Assembly (NCBI GenBank): GCA_003345545.1
Contig: PRDH01000039.1
Span: 62,001 to 126,000 of the forward strand
Reading direction: 5' to 3'
Source: Candidatus Thorarchaeota archaeon
GTDB lineage: Archaea; Asgardarchaeota; Thorarchaeia; Thorarchaeales; Thorarchaeaceae
Length of the DNA: 64,000 nt
Part shown: positions 60,255 to 64,000 of the stretch, piece by piece
Numbering within the stretch: the first letter of the stretch is position 1
How the letters are laid out: each line of letters begins with the position of its first letter
Position numbers and translations under genes: made by a program
Notes under the pieces: model-generated
Database searches by the model: none
What the model saw: the letters and a program-made list of their open reading frames with translations, nothing else
What the model was told of the DNA's origin: nothing

Positions 60255-61490
60255 TCACTCGTTTGTCTGTTTCTTCGACCTACGAAGAAGTGGGACTATC
60301 AGGAGTAGAACGATGACAGATAGTACTGCGCAAAGCACGAACGGATACTCCGGAGAACGGTCCATGACAAGACCTCCGACCATGGGGCCGAGGAAGAGAC
60401 CCACTCCGCCCATGCTCTCAACAAGCCCGGCATGCCCTCCCTTTTCGTCCTCCGTGGCTGAGACAATAAGATACAGAGCTCCCAAGTAACTGAATCCCAC
60501 GGCTATTCCCGATATGGCCATAGCCAATCCCCAAACCCACATGCTGTTTACCGCGAACATCATTACGGATGAAACACCAGACAGAGCTGCACCTGCGATT
60601 ATCACGTTTCCCATTGTTCTCTCTGGCAAACGTGCACAGATTATGAAGGCTAAGGTTCTCACGAAATTCCAAATAATGAGAAGATTTCCAAAATCCTCAG
60701 TACCGTAGCCCAATCCCTGAACATAACGCGGCAACAACGCCAGAATGACAGTCGAAATTACTCCCCATAGGGCTACTGATAGATATGATGCGATGAATCT
60801 TGCGCCTGTCTTTGAGTGGACTGGTCTGGGTCTGTCGGTTGACTTCCGTTTCTCTCGATAGATTGTCTTCATCCTATAGTTTTGCATCATTGCTCCAATG
60901 ATTCCCAGGGACACGAACTCGACAGCAATGATCACGTATATGCTTGAAAAGACTCCATACCTGCCTGTAACATATCCAATCAGGAACGGGCTGATGATCA
61001 TGCCAGCACTCCAAGATGTGGAGAAGTTGCCTAGTGTCACTGCCTGAGATTCAGGCGATAGCTCTGCGACCATTCCTTCAATGGACGGTGCAATGAATCC
61101 ATAGACGACTCCCTCTAATGCGCGGATGAGTATCAAGTGTATGGGAGTGCTACTAAACGGATACAGAATAAGGACCGCGATGTAGGCCAAAGTTGCAATC
61201 AACATAGAGGCCCTTCTTCCTATTCGATCTGAGATCTTTCCACCAATCGAGGGCGAGAACATGTACACAAGACCAAAAGAGCCAATGGCAAGACCGGCGA
61301 GGAAACCAGACCCTCCGAGTTCCCCAGTGTACCATGATGCAAAAATCTCTGTTGTCCCTAGAGTGAGGGTCACCAAGAATGTTATCACATAACCGATAAG
61401 ACGGTTCTTTCTCTTGGCAATTGAAGGGAGGTCAGGCTCCCCGTCTACGTCTAAACAGAACATCTCTGTGTCTTCATGTATCTCCGCCAT
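60255..61490 (-). CDS. MFS transporter
   Basis: Twelve-helix permease of 411 residues. The motif A region GKISDRIGRRASMLIATLAYI (G-x-x-x-D-R-x-G-R-R) is clear in the first half, and a second MFS loop appears near RLPERTMGNVII. Substrate unknown; the C-terminal cytoplasmic tail is basic (LLRRSKKQTNE). ATG 61490 has GAGAGAGAGATT upstream. It is upstream of nothing in this strand; the LLM oxidoreductase gene lies 33 bases before it and may be in the same unit. Confidence 0.85.
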   Translation of the reverse strand: MAEIHEDTEMFCLDVDGEPDLPSIAKRKNRLIGYVITFLVTLTLGTTEIFASWYTGELGGSGFLAGLAIGSFGLVYMFSPSIGGKISDRIGRRASMLIATLAYIAVLILYPFSSTPIHLILIRALEGVVYGFIAPSIEGMVAELSPESQAVTLGNFSTSWSAGMIISPFLIGYVTGRYGVFSSIYVIIAVEFVSLGIIGAMMQNYRMKTIYREKRKSTDRPRPVHSKTGARFIASYLSVALWGVISTVILALLPRYVQGLGYGTEDFGNLLIIWNFVRTLAFIICARLPERTMGNVIIAGAALSGVSSVMMFAVNSMWVWGLAMAISGIAVGFSYLGALYLIVSATEDEKGGHAGLVESMGGVGLFLGPMVGGLVMDRSPEYPFVLCAVLSVIVLLLIVPLLRRSKKQTNE

Positions 61491-61523
61491 AATCTCTCTC
61501 TCTCTGACTGGGTATATCCGTTT

Positions 61524-62531
61524 TCAATGGAGGTGCGGTGCCACTTTCGTTGCTAATATTTTTGCTGTCTTTACTGGATCGGTACCTGGTACAGGGAAAG
61601 CCACCAAGGTGTTCGCACCAGCATCGATGAACTCCTGCAATCGCTTGAGGCATGATTCGACATCTCCGACTACACCTAGTGTCTGTACCATCTTGTCAGT
61701 GAGCAACTCACCAACATCTTTGCCTGCCTTCTCTGCTTCTTCGAAAGAGTGAGTATCCTCATCTGTGATGTCTGCGTATTTCATCAGCGGTCCGCCAGGT
61801 TGTGAATGAGGCACGTAATACTTCATGAGACCACGTGCAAGATTGAGTGCCTTGTCTTGGTCATCGTCAATGACCATGGGTAGGTATGAAACCATCTCAA
61901 ACTTGGTCAGGGACTTACCTGCCTTGTCAGCACCCTCTCTCACTCGATCCCAGGCAAACTTGACATAACCTGGTGTGTTGAAGATAGACAAGATTGCACC
62001 ATCACCAATTTCGCCGGTGAGTTGGAGACCCATTTTGCCTTCGAATGCTAGGTATACTGGAGGACTCTTTCTTAGTGGCTTGAAGATAAGCTGAATATCC
62101 TTCGCCGCAAAGAACTCACCGCTGAATGATATCTTCTCGCCGGTAAGAATCATTCTGAGGAGTTCTACGCACTCTCTGGTTCTTGAAATTGGTTTCTTGA
62201 CGTCAAACCCCATTTGAGTCATCCAATATGGCACCCCCGAACCAAGTCCGAAAACCATTCTCTTGTTGCTCATCTCATCTAGTGTGGCAAATTCCATAGC
62301 CATCAATGCAGGATGACGTGAGTAGGGATTGATAACTCCCAGGCCAATCCTCACCTTCTCTGTTGCCATCGCAGCGGCAGCCAGGTATGGTATTCCACCA
62401 CGAAAGAAATAGTCCTCAGCGTACCATACCGAATTGAGACCTGCCTTCTCTGTAGCAATTGCCATATCCACTGCTTCTCTGACAGGAAACACTCCTGTCA
62501 TTGCCAGTCCAACTTCTTTGAATCCTTTCAT
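61524..62531 (-). CDS. LLM-class (luciferase-like) F420- or flavin-dependent oxidoreductase
   Basis: Eight-stranded barrel oxidoreductase of 335 residues of the bacterial-luciferase/Mer family. Landmarks: GLNSVWYAEDYFFRGGIPYLAAAAM, GLGVINPYSRHPALMAMEFATLDEMS, MVFGLGSGVPYW and LAFEGKMGLQLTGEIGDG. Archaeal members commonly use coenzyme F420, and cofE is in this window, but the hydride partner and the substrate cannot be read from sequence. It is upstream of the MFS gene in the same direction, and the AOR gene lies 75 bases further upstream. Confidence 0.85.
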   Translation of the reverse strand: MKGFKEVGLAMTGVFPVREAVDMAIATEKAGLNSVWYAEDYFFRGGIPYLAAAAMATEKVRIGLGVINPYSRHPALMAMEFATLDEMSNKRMVFGLGSGVPYWMTQMGFDVKKPISRTRECVELLRMILTGEKISFSGEFFAAKDIQLIFKPLRKSPPVYLAFEGKMGLQLTGEIGDGAILSIFNTPGYVKFAWDRVREGADKAGKSLTKFEMVSYLPMVIDDDQDKALNLARGLMKYYVPHSQPGGPLMKYADITDEDTHSFEEAEKAGKDVGELLTDKMVQTLGVVGDVESCLKRLQEFIDAGANTLVAFPVPGTDPVKTAKILATKVAPHLH

Positions 62532-62606
62532 CTGAATCGTTCTCCGTTATCTAGCATCTCGTATCATTCTCATTGAATATGGGAAAGAAGAGGAGAGGTA
62601 TCTCCT

Positions 62607-64000
62607 CTATTCCTTGGGAAGCTTCTTCAGCTTTCCGAGATAGTCAGCTACGTCTTTCAAGCCAAGCTTCTCTAGAGTGCTTCGCTTGGGCCAACTTGTT
62701 TCTTTATCCCATTCATGAAGTTCATAGTATCGGTCGAGCATTCCATCAAGTTCTTTTTGCGAGTTCATTGCTCCCTTTAAAGGTCCTGATGCTGCTCCTT
62801 CATTCATGAGACGCCATGGCAGATTGTCGTGGGCTCGTGTCGCACCTCTGGTGACATTGAACGCCTTCTCCAAGGTACACACACGTCGTCCAGTCCGCAT
62901 CATCTCTTCCTCTGTCAGCTCGATTCCCGTTGCGGCCGCATAGAGTCTTGCCATATTCTCAGGGTTCACGCCGAATGCTGCCGTGGATGTAAAGACACAG
63001 AAACCCAGTGCCTCCGTGATCTCATAGCAGTCTTCGTGCCATCTGACAATCTCTGCCCGATACTCTGTGAAGTGAGGAGATGCCCATTTCTTGCTTCCAG
63101 TTATCTTCTCGATGACAGCCACCGCTTCTGGACTCGTGCCAAACTCGGCGAAGGTCTCGGTCATCAAGTGATCATTGCCTCGTGGATTCACAGCAAAGGC
63201 AAGGGAGTAGGCTTTTGCAGACCGTGTTTCTACATTAGACTGCTCCAAGCCCTTTGCGTTCATTACTGCCCATTTGTATGAGTCGTGACCGATTTTCTTG
63301 GTTGCAATCTTGAGACCGTCGCCCAGCAAGTCGCCAAGCTTGCCCTTCCTAAGGGCAAGAGCTTCTATGACCTTGAGAAGCTCTGGCAGCTTGCCCCATC
63401 CTAAGTCCAGTCCATTTGTATCTTTCTTGGTGAGAACGCCCCTCAAGTAGCTCTCAATCGCCCACTGAGCAACACCACCTGCTGTGATAGTATCAAGTCC
63501 GAGTCTGTTGCACATCTCATTTGCCAACAGGACACCTTCAGTATTGATAATTCCGGGTCCGTTGCCGAGGGCACCGAAGGTTTCATACTCTGGACCGCCG
63601 CTGGCAATGCCCGCATTTGGTCCCTTATCTATTGTAGAGTAACGATGGCACGCAATTGTACAGCCAAAGCATGCCACTCTCCGTTTCAGATACCCTTCAC
63701 TGACGAGTGCCTGCCCAGTAAGCGGATAGACATTCTCTGTATATCCAGTCTGCCAGTTCTTGCCCGGAAAGGCATGAAGTTCATTCACTCCAGCCACAGA
63801 CGCTGACGTTCCAAACTGATGAAGACCCTGAGCGCCGCTGTCTGCTCTCAGATTCTCTCGCATTTCCTCCGCAATCTTGGCGAATTTCGCAGGGTCTTTC
63901 ACTTGTATTGGATGGGTTCCTTTCACAGAGATCGCTTTGAGCTTCTTCTTGCCCATGACAGCTGCTCCTCCGCCTCGCCCAGCTGCGTGATATACCGAGC
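62607..64000 (-). CDS. Aldehyde ferredoxin oxidoreductase, C-terminal part (runs off the window)
   Basis: Tungsten enzyme oxidising aldehydes to acids with ferredoxin reduction. The window holds about 464 residues; the N-terminal part of the roughly 600-residue protein lies beyond base 64000. Visible: GRGG-GAAVMGKKKLKAISV (pterin phosphate region, still in frame to the edge), CFGCTIACHRYS (C-x2-C-x3-C for the 4Fe-4S cluster) with a later Cys in ALGFCVF, EMCNRLGLDTITAGG (second pterin/W region) and NVTRGATRAHDNLPWRL. The internal ATG at 63956 is not the true start. Aldehyde specificity is unknown. Confidence 0.93.
   Translation of the reverse strand, partial: SVYHAAGRGGGAAVMGKKKLKAISVKGTHPIQVKDPAKFAKIAEEMRENLRADSGAQGLHQFGTSASVAGVNELHAFPGKNWQTGYTENVYPLTGQALVSEGYLKRRVACFGCTIACHRYSTIDKGPNAGIASGGPEYETFGALGNGPGIINTEGVLLANEMCNRLGLDTITAGGVAQWAIESYLRGVLTKKDTNGLDLGWGKLPELLKVIEALALRKGKLGDLLGDGLKIATKKIGHDSYKWAVMNAKGLEQSNVETRSAKAYSLAFAVNPRGNDHLMTETFAEFGTSPEAVAVIEKITGSKKWASPHFTEYRAEIVRWHEDCYEITEALGFCVFTSTAAFGVNPENMARLYAAATGIELTEEEMMRTGRRVCTLEKAFNVTRGATRAHDNLPWRLMNEGAASGPLKGAMNSQKELDGMLDRYYELHEWDKETSWPKRSTLEKLGLKDVADYLGKLKKLPKE

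Noticed and set aside
1..64000. tRNA, rRNA, insertion sequence or prophage
   Set aside because: No T-loop/anticodon pattern, no rRNA block, no transposase-like protein and no att-like direct repeat were seen in the intergenic gaps.

Overview
The window reads as chromosomal DNA of an Asgard archaeon, most probably Thorarchaeia-like; the rank is my inference. The information-processing genes are archaeal: topoisomerase VI A and B, RadA, two-subunit phenylalanyl-tRNA synthetase, aRF1, ribosomal protein S26e. So are the lipid and cofactor genes: a geranylgeranyl-reductase family protein, inositol-1-phosphate synthase and CofE for coenzyme F420. Two Ras/Rab-like GTPases and a roadblock/LC7 protein point to Asgard within the Archaea. 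Many genes start with TTG or GTG, use GGTGAT/GGAGG-type ribosome binding sites and have TATA-like boxes about 25 bases before the inferred transcript start. I saw no tRNA, rRNA, CRISPR array, insertion sequence or prophage.

Layout. 1-11.5 kb: MFS transporters, an M24 peptidase, a P2A-type Ca2+ ATPase preceded by an orphan P3A-like N-terminal fragment, a lipase-like hydrolase, a 3-hydroxyacyl-CoA dehydrogenase, an ATC-hydrolase-like protein and a zinc-ribbon protein. 11.5-35.5 kb is the core block: cofE, top6B-top6A (top6A carries a lysine-rich tail and two HhH modules), a zinc-ribbon/TPR-like protein, roadblock protein, radA, geranylgeranyl reductase, purA, the GTPase neighbourhood, pheS-pheT, prf1, a two-gene split Cas4-like nuclease, a VTT membrane protein, a CpXC protein and inositol-phosphate synthase. 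35.5-50 kb is catabolic: two FAD oxidase/Fe-S pairs, an SCP2 protein, KDG kinase and KDPG aldolase, a glycyl-radical enzyme with an aminotransferase, an RraA-like protein, S26e and a URO-D family protein. 50-64 kb: a MoaD-like protein, an HTH-Mrr-like protein, an amino-acid permease, two DUF917 (S-methyl-thiohydantoin desulfurase-like) proteins, an Asp/Glu/hydantoin racemase, an MFS transporter, an LLM-type F420/flavin oxidoreductase and the C-terminal part of an aldehyde ferredoxin oxidoreductase.

How they fit. The metabolism suggested is anaerobic use of organic acids, amino acids and sugar acids: 2-hydroxyacid oxidation passing electrons to cytoplasmic Fe-S proteins, KDG/KDPG cleavage, glycyl-radical chemistry and ferredoxin-linked aldehyde oxidation. 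The permease, DUF917 and racemase genes may form a cyclic amide/thiohydantoin utilisation region. The most unusual items are the two adjacent genes that together rebuild a Cas4/RecB-like nuclease, each half with its own membrane helix; the topoisomerase VI A subunit with a tail like histone H1 and RadA-like HhH modules; an aRF1 lacking its C-terminal minidomain; and a strongly hairpinned, gene-poor stretch upstream of the inositol-phosphate synthase gene.
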